NCBI GenBank assembly: GCA_029783825.1 | Contig: JAREIK010002618.1 | Span: 81,321-145,320 of the forward strand | Source of the DNA: Sapria himalayana | Taxonomy: Eukaryota; Streptophyta; Magnoliopsida; Malpighiales; Rafflesiaceae | Direction: 5' to 3' | DNA length: 64,000 bases | Part shown: piece after piece, positions 38,629 through 52,011 of the stretch | Numbering within the stretch: the first letter of the stretch is position 1 | How the letters are laid out: each line of letters starts with the position of its first letter | Made by a program: the position numbers and the translations under genes | The notes under the pieces: model-generated | Seen by the model: the letters and a program-made list of their open reading frames with translations, nothing else | Told to the model about the DNA's origin: nothing | Database searches by the model: none

Positions 38629-40368
38629 CTATCTATCTCTTTGTATATCTATCTCTATCATTATCTATCTATGTATCTATTGAACTATCTATCTACATGT
38701 ATTTATATTTTTATTTCTATTTGTTTATCTATTTAGCTATTTATCTATCTATCGTTTATCTATCTATCTATATTTCTGTCGGTGTCCAACTTTTTGTCTA
38801 TCTATCATTCTATCGTTCTATCAATCTATCAATATATATGATAATCTATTTGCATATCTATATGTCTATATATATATATATATTATCTATCTATTGATCT
38901 ATTTGACTATCTATCTGTATAACTACTTATCTATCTATTTGTCTATCTTTCTGTCTATCTATCTATTTTTTATATATCTATCTATTTATCCATCTATATA
39001 TTTGTCTATCTTTCTATATGTCTATCTTTTTGTCTATCTATCTGTCAATATGTATATCTATCTATCTGTCTATATATCAGTTTATCTGTCAATCTATGTA
39101 TCTATCTATTTAACTGTCTATCTATCTGACTATCTATCAGTCTATATATTTGTCTATCTTTCTATCTATGTATCTATCTATTTACTTATCTAATTGACTG
39201 TCTCTCTATCTATTTATTTGCCAATCTATCTATCTATATATCTAGATGTCTATCTATCTGTCTATTTTTTTGTTAATCTATCTATCTATTTGTCTATATA
39301 TCAATCTATATGCATGTCTATATATTCGTTTATTTGTCTATCTATCTATCTATCTGTAAATCAATCTTTCTATCTGTTAATATATCTAATTATCTATCTA
39401 TTTATTTATTTATCTATCTGTCTGCCTGTCTGTCTATCTATCTTCTATCTAATTATCTTTCTATTTAACTATCTAACTATCTATTTATCTATATATCTAT
39501 CTATCTCTATATCTCTTTATCTATTTGTTTATCGGTCTATTTCTTTATCTATATTTATTACTGTCTAAGTATCTATCTATATATTTATCGATTTTTTTTC
39601 AAAAAATGTCTAACTTTCTATCTATATTTCTATCTATGTATCTGTCTGTCTATCTATATGACTATTTATTTGTTTATCTATCTATCTGACTATTTGTCTA
39701 TCAATCTATCGATCAATATATCTATCTATCTGTCTATCTATCAAACTATCAATCAATCTATATATCTATATATCTGTATATATAACTGTATATCGATCCA
39801 TCTATATATATATATATATATATATCTATCTATCACTTTATTTATCTACATATCTATATCTATCTATCTATCTATATATCTATCTGTCTATCTGTATGTC
39901 TATCTTTTTATTTATCTATATTTCTATCTATCTATTTATCTATATATCTATACTTCTATCTAACTGTCTATCTATCTATCTATGTATCTATCTATCTATC
40001 TTTCCATCTAAGTGTATTTCAACTTATATGACTATCTATTTGTCTATCTATCGATTAATATGTCCATCTATCTTTCTAACACGCTATACTTCTATCTTTC
40101 TATCTTTATATTCATCTATTTTTTTGTTAATCTATCTATCTATTAATATGACTATCTATCTCTCTATATATATGTCTATCTATCACTATATCAATTTGTC
40201 TATCAATAAATCTATTAATTTCTCTATTAAATAGACATATATATAGACTAGTATATCTATATGTCTATCTATCTATGTGCCTATCTATCTATCTATCTGT
40301 ATGTATATCTATATGTCTATCTGTGTATCTATTTATCTCTCTATATATTTGTCTTTCTATCAGACTAT

Positions 40369-40414
<46 letters not shown>

Positions 40415-40487
40415 ATATATCTATATATCTATTTGTTTGTCTGTATGTCTATGTCTAATTATGTCTATCTATATGTATATATCCAAG
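35234..40487. repeat. (TATC)n array, block IV, 5.25 kb
   Basis: The longest uninterrupted stretch of the tetranucleotide array, with (TA)n inserts near 35995, 36285, 37372, 38590 and 40375 and (GT)n near 36638 and 37832. Open frames up to 262 codons on the plus strand are Tyr-Leu-Ser-Ile repeats; the reverse strand has TAG in every frame. No gene. Confidence 0.97.
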
Positions 40488-41400
40488 CACTACAAGAAAA
40501 TATTTATTTAGCTAGGGAAATTTAGATAGTGATCAATCCCTAGCTAAATTGCGAGCGATTATCTAGGGAATAGCAAGGGATTTATGTTTTTTCGGTTGAA
40601 TAAAAATTTGTAACGGATTAGTGATGCATTAGCGACGAAATATTTTTGTAAATTCTGCTCAAGAAAAGCAGAGGAATTTAGCAATGGATTAGTGACGGAT
40701 TAATGATTGATTAGCGACAGATAATTTTTGTAAATTATGCTCAAGAAAAGCGGGGAATTTAGCTATGGATTTAGCGACGGATTAGCGACGGATTAGCGAC
40801 GGAAAATTTTTGTAAATTCTGCTCAAGAATAGTAGGGAATTTAACTGTGGATTTAGCAATGGATTAGCAATGAAAAATTTTCATTAATCCCGCACAAGAA
40901 AAACAGGGAATTTAACTATGTATTTAGCGACGGAAATTCTTTGGCTAATAAAATCTGGAATTAGAGACTGATTTAGAGACAAAATTTCTCTAGCTAATAA
41001 AATATATAATTTAGTGATAGATTTAGTGATGTATTTTCTCTAGCTAATAAAATCCATAATTTAGCGATAAATTTAACGACAAAATTCCCTAGCTAATTAC
41101 ATATGGAACATAGCGACAGGTTTTAATGACGGAATTTCCCTAGCTAATTACACCCCGAAATATTGCGATGGATTTAGCGATGATATTTCTTTAACTAATT
41201 ACATATATTAAAATAGCACCCGATTTTATCGACAGGACTTCCCTAGCCAATTACTTCATGAATATAGTGATGGATTTTTGTGATGGATCTTCCTTATCTA
41301 ATTAAATAAGGAATATATCAACAGATTTAGTGACAGAACTTCCCTAGTTAATTAAATTTGGAATATAGCGATGGATTTAATTAAATTTTTTAGCTAATAT
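40488..41400. repeat. 5' subterminal repeats of element B
   Basis: Units include TTAGCGACGGATTAGCGACG, AATTTTTGTAAATTCTGCTC and, further in, AATTCCCTAGCTAATTACAT with about 60-bp spacing. These are the reverse complement of A's 21703-22390 array. Confidence 0.85.
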
Positions 41401-42650
41401 TTAATCATTTAATTTTTTAAATTTATTATTAGTTTTAATATTTTATATAATTTTTTATTAAATATATGTTAATGGTTTATAGATGAGCAATCTTTAAATG
41501 ATACATTTTTCTCCTAAAATCATACAAAAATGATATTATAAATAAATAATTTAAAAAATATAAAATACAAAAAAAGTATATTAATAAAAATTTAAAATAA
41601 CTAATTTTCTGATGTATTAATTTTTTAAATAATTATACAAAAAAATTATCTAAAATTTTTAATTAAGAAACTTATAAATTTGTATTAAATTAACATTAAA
41701 TAATAAATTCAATATGTATACTAATTTTTTTTGATATTTTAAAAATTAAATTAACATACATTAAAATTTCTACTAATATAAATATAAATTAATTCATTAA
41801 ATGATAAAATAGAAAATATATTCAAAAATAACTAAATTGACAAATAAACTAGTAAATATTAATATTATTATATGTATAAATAAAATTTTATGATTATATG
41901 AAACTTTTAAAAAAATAAATAATACAAATTTTGAAAATCTTGAAATATAATAAAAATATACTTGTTTCAATAAAGTCAAAAAAAATAAATTAATATTTAT
42001 AAATAAATGCATAGATATTTGCTCCTGCTAAAATTTATACGAATTAGAAAACTGAGTAATATTTTTACTATTAGCTTTTAACATTAAGTTTTTATTAAAA
42101 TAATAAGTATAACTTTTTTTAATTATTTTGTCACTTTAAGTAATTTTTTGAATTTTAAAAATTATTGGTGGTATCAAATAATATAAAATTTTATGCCTTT
42201 AAAATTATTTAATATTATCTTCGTAAAAATTAATATGAATTCTTAAAGATTTATAATCTTAAAAAATAAATTTTTATATATTTTTTAACATTAAGAGTAT
42301 TTTATAAATCTTAGGCGAGTGGCTAGAAGACAAATCATCTTTTCATTTGTCTTATTATATGAAATTTATTAATTTTATATTTATTTGATATTGTTTTATA
42401 AGGCTAAACATATTTCTTTTAATCGATTATATATTTTTTGTTTAATCAATATTATAATAAAAAATTGTATTGTATTTGTTTTTCATGTGTACCTTGCTAT
42501 AAGCACATTAATTTTGTTAAAAAAAATTTTGATAGTAAATAAAATTAATGAGTCATTTTGTATTATATCTATATATTGTTTATTTAATGTTTTAATAATT
42601 AGAAATATAAATAATTTGCTAAAATATACATTCACTTATCGAGACATGAT
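41401..42650. other. AT-rich 5' region of element B, no gene seen
   Basis: Reverse-complement counterpart of 20530-21700 in element A. The open frames here are short and match nothing. Confidence 0.7.
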
Positions 42651-42659
42651 AATCTTTAA

Positions 42660-42757
42660 CAAGTGAAGCAAATCTCCGTATTCGGCCATCTATCTCTCGA
42701 CACTGACACATCAAAATGTTTTTGAGGTTTAAGTTGTAATTTGTTATTTGATTTGAG
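42660..42757 (+). promoter_or_regulatory. Putative leader exon with splice donor (element B)
   Basis: CTATCTCTCGACACTGACAC is identical to the minus strand of element A near 20450-20470. About 50 bp further, GATTTGAG/GTACAT parallels A's GATTTAAG/GTATGT. Sequence after the donor diverges faster. This fits a conserved exon boundary. Confidence 0.5.
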
Positions 42758-42889
42758 GTACATTGTATACATTTATTCTTCATCGATTATCTTGGATTGC
42801 TTAATCAAAGATTAAGCTTATACGTATAGGTCCAATTATTTATAGTTTCTGAATTTCTTCTCCTTTAATCACCGTAGTTTGCTTGGATT

Positions 42890-43494
42890 GCATATATATA
42901 ATTATTCATATACATACTTCGTGTATTTGTGATATAATGTGTTGTTATTGTGTGGATTTTGATGGTGCATAGTAGGTATGCCGAATTAATAACTACATTA
43001 ATATACAAAACTATATACAGTATACAAAAACAGTATACATAAATATAGGTGTATTTTATATATGTGTATTCAAACATGACTATATCTATATAACTATAAA
43101 AATAGTATACATAAACATAACTATAAATAAATATAACAACATATATTTAATATACATAGATATATATTTATATAACTATATATAAATGTATTTATCATTA
43201 TTAATATACATAACTATATATAAAGAGTATACATAAACAGTATAAGGTATGTCGACTTGATCTCTATATCAATATACATAACTATATATAAACAGTATAC
43301 ATAAATAATATACATAAACATATGTGTATTTTATATAAGTTTATTTAAACATTTCTATACATCAATATGCATGTATGATATAATTCAAAATTATTATATA
43401 GGTGTATTTTACTATAACTATAACTATAAAAATAGTATACATAAACATCACTATATATAAATAAAACAATATATATTTAATATACATACATACA

Positions 43495-43540
<46 letters not shown>

Positions 43541-43721
43541 TGCACATCAATATACATAAACTAAGTGTATTTTATATAAGAAATTTAAACATAATTATAC
43601 ATCAATATGCTTGTGTGATATAATTTGAATTTCTTATATAGGTGTATTTTACTATATCTATAATTATAGAAATAGTATACATAAACATTACTATATATAT
43701 AAATATAACAATGTATATTTA

Positions 43722-43761
<40 letters not shown>

Positions 43762-44130
43762 TTGTATTTAACAATATATATATCAACATATTACTATATA
43801 TAAATGTATTTATCTACATTAATATACATAACTATATATAAACAATACACATAAATAGTATACATAATCAGTATACATAAATAGTATAAGGTATGTCGAC
43901 TTGATATCTACATCAATATACATAACTATATATAAATAGTATACATAAATAGTAGACATAAACATAAGTGTATTTTATATAAGTGTATTTAAACATAACT
44001 ATACATCAATATGCATGTGTGATATAAATCAAATTTCTTATATACGTGTATTTTACTATATCTATAACTATAAAAAAAGTATACATAAATATAACTATAT
44101 ATAAATATAACAATGTATATTTAATATACA

Positions 44131-44165
<35 letters not shown>

Positions 44166-44542
44166 CATACATACATGTATATAACTATATATAAATGTAT
44201 TAACAATATGTATATCGACATATTAATATATATAAATGTATTTATTTACATTATTATACATAACTGTATATAAATAGTATACATAAACAGTATACATAAA
44301 TATTATAAGGTATGCCAACTTGATATCTACATCAATATACATAACTATATATAAATAGTATACATAAACAGTATATATAAACATAAATGTAATTTATATA
44401 AGTGTATTTAAACATAATTATACATCAATATGCATGTGTGATATAATTTGAATTTCATATATAGGTGTAGTTTACTATATCTATAACTATAAAAACATTA
44501 TACATAAACATTACTATATATAAATATAACAACGTATATTTA

Positions 44543-44577
<35 letters not shown>

Positions 44578-44940
44578 ACTATATATAAATGTATTTAACA
44601 ATATGTATATCAACATATTACTACATATAAATGTATTTATCTACATTAATATACATAAGTATACATAAACAGTATACATAAATACTATCAGGTATGTCGA
44701 CTTTATATCTACATCATTATACATAACTATATATAAATAGTATACATAAACATAAGTGTATTTTATATAAGTATATTTAAACATATCTATACATCAATAT
44801 GCATGTGTGATACAATTTGAATTTCTTATATACGTGTGTATTTTATATTATATCTATAACTATAAAAATAGTATACATAAAAATTACTATATATAAATAT
44901 AACAATGTAATTTAATATACATACATACATACATACATAT

Positions 44941-44982
<42 letters not shown>

Positions 44983-45410
44983 CTATATATAAATATATTT
45001 AACAATATGTATATCAACATATTACTATATATAAATGTATTTATCTTCATTAATATACATAATTATACATAAATAGTATACATAAACTGTATAAGGTATT
45101 TCGACTTGATATCTGCATCAATATACATACTATATATAAACAGTATACATACCCATTATACATAAACATAAGTGTATTTTATACAAGTGTATAAACATAA
45201 CTATGCATCAATATGCATGTGTGATATATTTTGAATTTCTTATATAAGTGTCTTTTAATATATCTATAACTATAAAAATAGTATACATAAACATAACTAT
45301 ATATAAATATAACAACATATATTTAATATGCATATATATATATATATATATATATATAACTATATATAAATATATTTAACAATATGTATATCAACATATT
45401 ACTATATATA
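42890..45410. repeat. Tandem repeat of about 400 bp, element B (about six units)
   Basis: Markers such as AAGGTATGTCGACTTGATAT recur near 43245, 43888, 44308 (variant), 44691 and 45093, giving a period near 400 bp. A broken unit resumes at 52000-52130 after the LINE. Each unit contains a TA, CA or CATA microsatellite of different length. Element A has about two units. Confidence 0.85.
45396..45410. repeat. LINE target-site duplication, left copy
   Basis: ATATTACTATATATA, repeated exactly at 51997-52011. Neighbouring units of the 400-bp repeat read straight across this site (CAACATATTACTATATATAA near 43790), which shows the empty-site sequence. Confidence 0.88.
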
Positions 45411-45626
45411 TATATATATATAAGATTAAGAAGGATAAAAAGAAAGATTTTTTTAATTTGCTTCTCTCAATTCTAGAGAGAGAAAGTGCCGTTTCTAGAG
45501 AGAGAATCCCACCATTTTGTTTGAAAAGGCTTGATTTGAAGCCTAGAATGGATGAAATTAGCTCTCTTTTCTCGAAAAATATCCTTCTCTACAATATCCA
45601 AGGAGCCCGCGCTTGTTTTTCCGATA

Positions 45627-46240
45627 TTTGATGCAAAAAATGAGGCCCCCGCAGTTATATTTTCAAAGTAAGATATGTTGAAGCTCACTGCCCCATTCGA
45701 GCTCACTCATGTTGAGAAATTTTCTCGCATACCCGAATTCATTATACTACACGACTTCATTGCCTCATTAAAATTATGGCAGCAAGTAAGAATCGCGAAC
45801 TATGACAGTAAGCACACGATATTACAGTTCAAGGGGGAAGATGACTTCCTAAGGGTCAGGTTAAGAGCTTCATGGAGTGTCGCCGGCTATCCAATGCATG
45901 TTTTTAAGTGGACACCGGAGTTCACTGCCTTAGATGAGTCAACACATGCCCTGGTATAGTTTACATTACCGAGACTCCCACTTCATATCTATAATAAACA
46001 TGCTCTTCATGTTATAACATTATTCTTGGGCAAACCATGGCTGCTGGACGAAGCAACAACAAGTATGACAAGGCCAGAGACAGCTAGAGTTAGTGTTGAA
46101 ATTGACCTCAAAACTATCCCCCCACAAAGAGTGTGGGTGGGCAGTGACCTTATCAATGGATTCTAGCCAAAGTTTTTTCCAGAATTCATACCATATTACT
46201 GCCTAAACTGCCATAAAATGGAGCATGAATAGGCAGATTG
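45627..46240 (+). pseudogene. LINE ORF1: DUF4283 and CCHC zinc knuckle
   Basis: The frame opens upstream of the first Met: FDAKNEAPAVIFSK, stop, DMLKLTAPFELTHVEKFSRIP. Then come HTILQFKGEDDFLR, GYPMHVFKWTPEF, a stop, LPLHIYNKHAL, LGKPWLLDEATTSMTRP, ARVSVEIDL, VWVGSD, and the knuckle YCLNCHKMEHE, stop, ADC (C-x2-C-x4-H-x4-C). This order is that of plant L1 ORF1 proteins, nucleic-acid-binding partners of the reverse transcriptase. At least four in-frame stops exist, one right before the first Met, so the present Met is not the original start. A low-complexity Lys/Glu/Gly-rich tail follows to about 47000. Confidence 0.85.
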
Positions 46241-47060
46241 TATGGTAGGGGGTAGAATGAAAAAGGAAGATACAGTTAACACATTTAATAATGAAAAAAA
46301 GAGTGGCAAAATATGGGTTAAGTGGGGGTTTAGAGAAGGGGAAAATGAGGGGAAAAGATAGGGGAAGAGGCTGATAAGGGAGGGGAAAATAGGGATTTAG
46401 AGGGGGGGGGGGGAGAAGTAGAAATAGAATGAGAGGGAAGCAAGGGCAGGGAGAGGGATAGAAATACAAAAAAAAAGATGGGGAAAGGCTAGAGAAGTCT
46501 AGGAGGGGAGAGGAAAAAGAAGATGCACTAGAAGAATATCAAGAGAGAATTGAAGGGGAGGAGTCAAGGGAAGAGAAGGAGATAGGAAAAAGAAAGGTGA
46601 AAAAGATTAAAATATGGTTAGAGGGGGTGAAAAGGCGGAAATAAATGCTAGAGAGAGAGAGAGAAGGGGAAGAGATGTAAGGGTTAAAAGAAATAAAAGA
46701 AAAAAAGGGTAGGGAGAAAAAAGATGAATACAGAAAAAAAAACAGAGCTATTTAATTGGGCCGAGGATGACCTTTTATCAGAAGATGGTTCGGAGGCAAA
46801 AAGTTGGCCATTTACTAGCATGGAAAAGGAGTAGAATAAGCTGGATATGTAAGTAATGCATTATGATCTAGCCACAAATGAACAAAATTTTAGGCAAATA
46901 CCACAAAGCATGGAAAATGTGCTGGAAGAAATAAGGAGGCTGGAAAAAATGAGTTTTGCAAAAAAAAAGTAGATCCACCGAGTTCAAGCAAACCTCTAAG
47001 AAATAGGAAAAAATATTTAGAAATGAAATATGACTCTAAATGCATCACAAGATCTCAAGC
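46241..47060 (+). other. GA-rich linker between LINE ORF1 and ORF2
   Basis: Strongly purine-biased (GGGGAAAATGAGGGGAAAAG-type), including a run of G at 46404-46413. It would encode a charged tail of ORF1; no domain is recognisable. Confidence 0.6.
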
Positions 47061-50000
47061 AAGAGACACGTAGATATGGTTAATAGCCTTTATTGGAATA
47101 TAGAGGGGTAGCGAACACCCCCATGTTATATAGAATTAAAAAGCGTATTAAAATATATAGGTTAAAAATTATAATTCTAGCTGAACCAATGATTACCAAA
47201 AATGAAATAGATATATACAAGTCAAGGACAGGTCTAGATAAAGCTTTTTAAAATTCAAATAGTAAAATATGGGTAGTGTGGAAAAATACAATAAATATTG
47301 AAATTTTCTCAGAAACCAAACATATTGTCAACTTTAAAATAGGTAATAGATCAGAATATATTTATTCAGCAGTATATGCTAGCAATATGAAGGAAGGAAG
47401 GAAGAATCTCTAGATAGAAATGGAGGAGATAGCTGCAATGAAATCTCCATGGATTATTGGATTTATGAACTAGAAAAGAGGAGAAAGATCTCCTGACCCA
47501 AAAGCTATAGCCCAATTTAATGAGGCTATAGCTAAGGCAAATTTATTTGAAGTGGATTTATTAGGTTCAAACTACACATGGTTTAATAACCAGAAGAGAA
47601 GGGGGACAATTTGGTCGAGGCTCAATCGGGTCCATACTAACTTACTATGATTAGACAAGCTAGGTGGAATAAAAGTTAAACACCTAAATAGAACCTGCTC
47701 ATATCACAATCCACTTTTAGTAACGCTGGATAAGAAAGAAAAAAGACATATTGGTGTTAAATATCAAAATATGTGGGGAATACATAAAAAATTTGATAAC
47801 GTAGTAAAGGATGCATGGGAAGAACATGACTTAGGTAATCCGATGCAGATATTGGCAAAAAAACTGAGAAATTTAAGATTGTCCCTAAGTAAGTGGAATA
47901 AAAGGTTTTTGGAAATATTACAAAAAAAAAATACAAGAAGCTGAGCAGAAAATTGTCACTAGAAATAAAATAGGAAGATAGCCAAGATGATGCTTTGAGA
48001 ATAGAAGTAAATAAAGCTAAAGTGGAATTAAAACTTAGAATGCATATGGAAGAAGTTTTTTGGAAGTAGAGAGTGAGAATCAAGTGGCTAAAGGATGGGG
48101 AAAAAATACAAAATTTTTTAACGCTATGGTAAAAATTAAAAACCAAAAGCATAGAATAAAAGGATTAAAAAAAGATACTAGAGAATGGATAGAAAAAGAG
48201 GAAGAAACAAAAAACAAATTAGAATATTTTTTTAATAAACATTTATGTGGGCCAAGTACAATAAGAATGAATACATTAATGCAAAACATTAAAAAAAGAG
48301 TTCCTAAAGAAGAAAATAAGATGCTAGAGAAAATTCTAAAAGAAGAAGAGGTGAAAGAGACTATATTTAGCATGGATAAAGATAGTGCAACATGGCTGGA
48401 TGGTTGGAATAATGGCTTCTTCCAAAGAAGCTGGCCAATAATTAAAAAAGGGGTGGTTGTAGCGATCTCATGAATATTTGCAGGTGCTGATATTACAAAA
48501 ACATGGGCGAATTCTTTTCTAGTACTAATTCCTAAAAAACCAAATCCAAAGAAAGGGGAAGACTTTAGGCCAATCGGTCTATGTAATACCATTTATAAGA
48601 TCTTAGACAAAGTTCTTTAGAACAAGCTGAGTCGGATCCCTCCTTCTATCATATCGGTTGAACAAGTAGGCTTTGTAAAAAATAGGTTGATGATGGAAAA
48701 TATAAATTTAGCTTCAGAATTAATAAGTGAGATAGGGGCAAATGTAAGAGGACATAACATCATTTTAAAGGAAGATCTGTCTAAGGCTTTTGATAGAGTA
48801 GAATGGAATGTTCTATTATATATAATGAGAAAAATGTGTTTCTCAGACTTTTGAATAGATATAATATATAGATGTATTTCTAGCACTTGGGTTAGAATTC
48901 TGATAAATGGGTAGGCTGGCAAAGAAGTTAAACCTTAAAGAGGGCTGAGGCAAAGAGATCCTTTCTCATCGTTACTATTTAATATATATCTAGAACTATT
49001 AATAGTAAATTTGAAGGAGCTAGTGAAAGCGAAAAATATTATTGCATACAAACAGCCTAGATACACTTCTATAGAAGCTGCTGGCGTATGCGGATGATAT
49101 CATCATATTTACAAATGTCAGCATTAGTTCTATGAAAAGATTAATGAAGATGTTGCAAATGTTGGAATAGGAATCAGGGCAAATGCTAAATAAGGAAAAA
49201 TGCCAATTTATTTTAGCAGCAAAAAAGATAGAAAATATAGCTCAAAGAAAGGCGCGTTAATTTAGTCTAGGTTGCCCAAGATATGAGTGAAGAGTAAATG
49301 AGAAATATCTTTCCATCATAGTAAAGAAGATGATAAAAAAGATTGCTGGGTGGAAAGAGAAACTGCTAAGTATGGCACAAGAATTTCGCTAATTACACAT
49401 GCTTTACAAGGTTCGCTGGCACCCATTTTGATGTTTGTTCAACCGCCAAAATGAATTATAAGAAAACTAGAAAAAGAAATGGCAAATTTCTTATGGGGGA
49501 AAAAAGATGGAAAGAATAAATTACATTGGAAAAAATGGGGGGACATATGTTATCTGAAGGAGGAGGCGGGTTTAGGCTTTACTAGCCTAAATGATATGGC
49601 AAAGCCTAGGCTATGAATAAATTACAAGGCAATTAAAAAGAATGGGTTATATGAATTATAATAAACCTATGTTATGTGAAGGAGGATGGGACCTATGAAT
49701 AAATTACATTAGAAAAAAGCATGCAAGAACTAGTGGAGACTTAAAGAGAATGGAAGTATTTAGGCGACATATATAAAAGCTAGGTATGGATTAGGGGACA
49801 AGGCAATTAATGAATCAAAGAAAGCATCAAAAAGCTGGAAACTGATGTGTAGTCAGCGAGACATTATAGAAAAACATGCAATTCTAACCAACAGTGGGTG
49901 GAAATGGACCTTGAATGAGCATAACAATTTTACAATAAAAAGTTTCAAATTACTGGTGAGTGAGAGAAAACCATCACAGGAGTTATTAAGAGGAGTATGG

Positions 50001-50960
50001 GCAAAGGAGATACCACAAAAAATAAATGTGTTTTTATGGAAACTCCTTTTGTACATGATCCCGGTAGATGTTAATATCCAAAATAAGTGTATAAGTTTAG
50101 CATCTAGATGTGAATGCTGTAATAAAGAAAGAGAAAGCATGAATAATTTATTTCAACAGGAAAAATAACGATAGAATTATGGGAAAAATTAGAATTAGAA
50201 ATAGATATAGAGAGATGCACAGGAATCCTAAGGGACGGGATGAAGAACTGGTCACAAAAGCATACAAAAAACAAAATCTTAAAATGGCCAAGAGATTATA
50301 TTCCGCATATAGCAGTATGGTGCCTATGGAAAGCTAGGAATAAAAGTAGATATGAAAATACTGAAATGAGAGTGGATTATATATTAGCAGAGATTAAAAG
50401 AGAATGCTCATTTATCTCAGCCTGTAATCTAATAAAAACAAGAGGCATAGGATTAAATGAAAATAGAAAAAAAGCATCGGGTCTTAATACAATTGTAGGC
50501 AAAATGCCAAGTATAAAGATCACAAGCTTGTATAATCCTCCGCAAGGAGGACTAGCTCTTAACATGGATAGATGTTTTAAAAGAGAGATGGGAGTAGCGG
50601 GAGGAGGATGAGTAATAAGAAATGAAGAGGGTGGAGTGATAAAAGTTTTTACAATGAGGAATTAGCCTCCTCGACACTACACTCAGAGATTATGACCTTG
50701 CACAAAGGTTTGGAAATTTGTTAGGATAATAACTTATTAAATATTCAAATGCATGTGGATTCAAAATTATTGATTGACCTAGTAACAGGTAAAATAGAAT
50801 TTTGAACATTTGAGAAAGAAATTATTAGTATAAAAAAATTATTAACAGAATTAGAAGGTGAAATAGTGCACATATATAGAGAGGCAAATGCGCTGGCAGA
50901 TAAATTAGCATAGGAAGGCTTGAAGAAAGGGACGCAAGAGTTTGATGGTGAAAATATTTC
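47060..50960 (+). pseudogene. LINE ORF2: endonuclease, reverse transcriptase, zf-RVT, RNase H
   Basis: Endonuclease: NSLYWNIEG (47085), SPWIIGF and GSNYTWFNNQKRRGTIWSRL (to 47625). Reverse transcriptase: EDFRPIGLCNTIYKILDKVL (48560), EQVGFVKNRLMMENI, LKEDLSKAFDRVEW, GLRQRDPFSSLLFNIYLE, and the catalytic YADD at 49087-49098. The zf-RVT region is at 49845-50165 (SFKLLVSERK, KINVFLWKLLL, CECCNKE). RNase H: LNMDRCFKREMG (50560), HVDSKLLIDLV and IVHIYREANALADKLA (to 50915). The enzyme nicks DNA and primes reverse transcription at the nick. Stops and frameshifts occur throughout (for example before NKLSRIP and after FSDF), so it is inactive although the catalytic motifs persist. Confidence 0.92.
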
Positions 50961-51996
50961 GGAAAAAGGTTATAGGCTTAATCAAATTAGACAAATTTTT
51001 TTTTCATATATTAGAATTCAGAAGCTAAAAGCATTAAAAACAAATTAGCATGGGGTTTATTGTTTTAAAAAAGAAATATAAAAAAGGATTTATATTAATA
51101 ACTGATTGTAGTGTTTTTAGTTTTTTGTTTTTTTGGTAAAAGCACAGATGAAGGTTAAGGAAAGAGTAAAGTTTCCCTGGTCATGAGGAAAGGCTAATCA
51201 ATAAAAAGCATGTATTGCTTAATCAATTTTTTGGATTATTTGCTTTGCTTTGCTTTGCTTTGTGGTTTTTTGGCTCTAACTTCCTCAGGTGATGTGGAGA
51301 CTAGACAGAGTGTATATAAGAACAAGAAGGGAGTTATCTGGATCCTTTCTGTTCTATTGCTTGTTGTTTTTCTGGTTGTAGGACATGGCAGATTCTGCTC
51401 ATTTTAGTGTGTAAATAAATGTGTTATTAAATATAAATAGTTGATGGTTGTTAGTTTCTGGAAGTCTGTTAAGAAGTATTTAATGGGTGATTATAGTAAT
51501 CATCTTTAATGAATAAAAAATGGGGTCTTTTGTCAAAATTATGAAAAAAGCTGCTATGGCACAAAACGGCTAGGTAAACAGTCAGACCACAAGGAGATAA
51601 AAGCAGACATGAATCAAAAAGCTGTTAGGAGCATAAAGATACTAAGAAAGAGGGAGAACATAATGAATAAGGAGTTGGAAAAGTTGTTAGGAACAAATGA
51701 CATAATGAACAATGAGAGAAAAGCCCTTATCACTGTATGGGAGCGGGAAAAGTTGAAAATTATAAGATGCTGGTCTCAAAACAAGCACAATAAAGATGGG
51801 CTAAAATAGAATTTATCTTTTTTGTTTTATACTCACATGGTGAATTGGGAAAGGGTTGTAAAGGGATTTAAAGGGTAGTCTAGGATGGGTACAGGGTGTA
51901 AAAGGATAAATGGTAGTATGATAGCTTGTAAGAAATGGTATTCCTCTGCCAAAAGAAATGGTATATATATAATAAATTAACCTCTCCAAAAAAAAT
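50961..51996 (+). other. LINE 3' region and tail
   Basis: Noncoding, with TTGCTTTGCTTTGCTTTG at 51239-51259 and a short A run at the end. Two open frames of about 65 codons have no family features. Confidence 0.7.
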
Positions 51997-52011
51997 ATAT
52001 TACTATATATA

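Larger units (their letters stand above)
45411..51996 (+). mobile_element. L1-type LINE (non-LTR retrotransposon), 6.6 kb
   Basis: Structure 5' to 3': short leader with GAGAGA tracts, ORF1 (DUF4283 plus zinc knuckle), GA-rich linker, ORF2 (endonuclease, reverse transcriptase, zf-RVT, RNase H), about 1 kb of 3' sequence and a short A run (51988-51995). Exact 15-bp target duplications flank it. The length is near that of complete plant L1 elements, so it may be full length. Both ORFs carry stops. It interrupts a 400-bp repeat unit of element B and is the youngest insertion that can be ordered there. Confidence 0.93.

Noticed and set aside
35231..40525. Many plus-strand open frames of 60-262 codons rich in Tyr, Leu, Ser, Ile
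   Set aside because: TATC repeats lack stops in all forward frames and encode the YLSI tetrapeptide by construction. All three frames show it, with no gene-like features.
51210..51809. Two small open frames in the LINE 3' region
   Set aside because: They lie after RNase H in the untranslated part and match no known third ORF.
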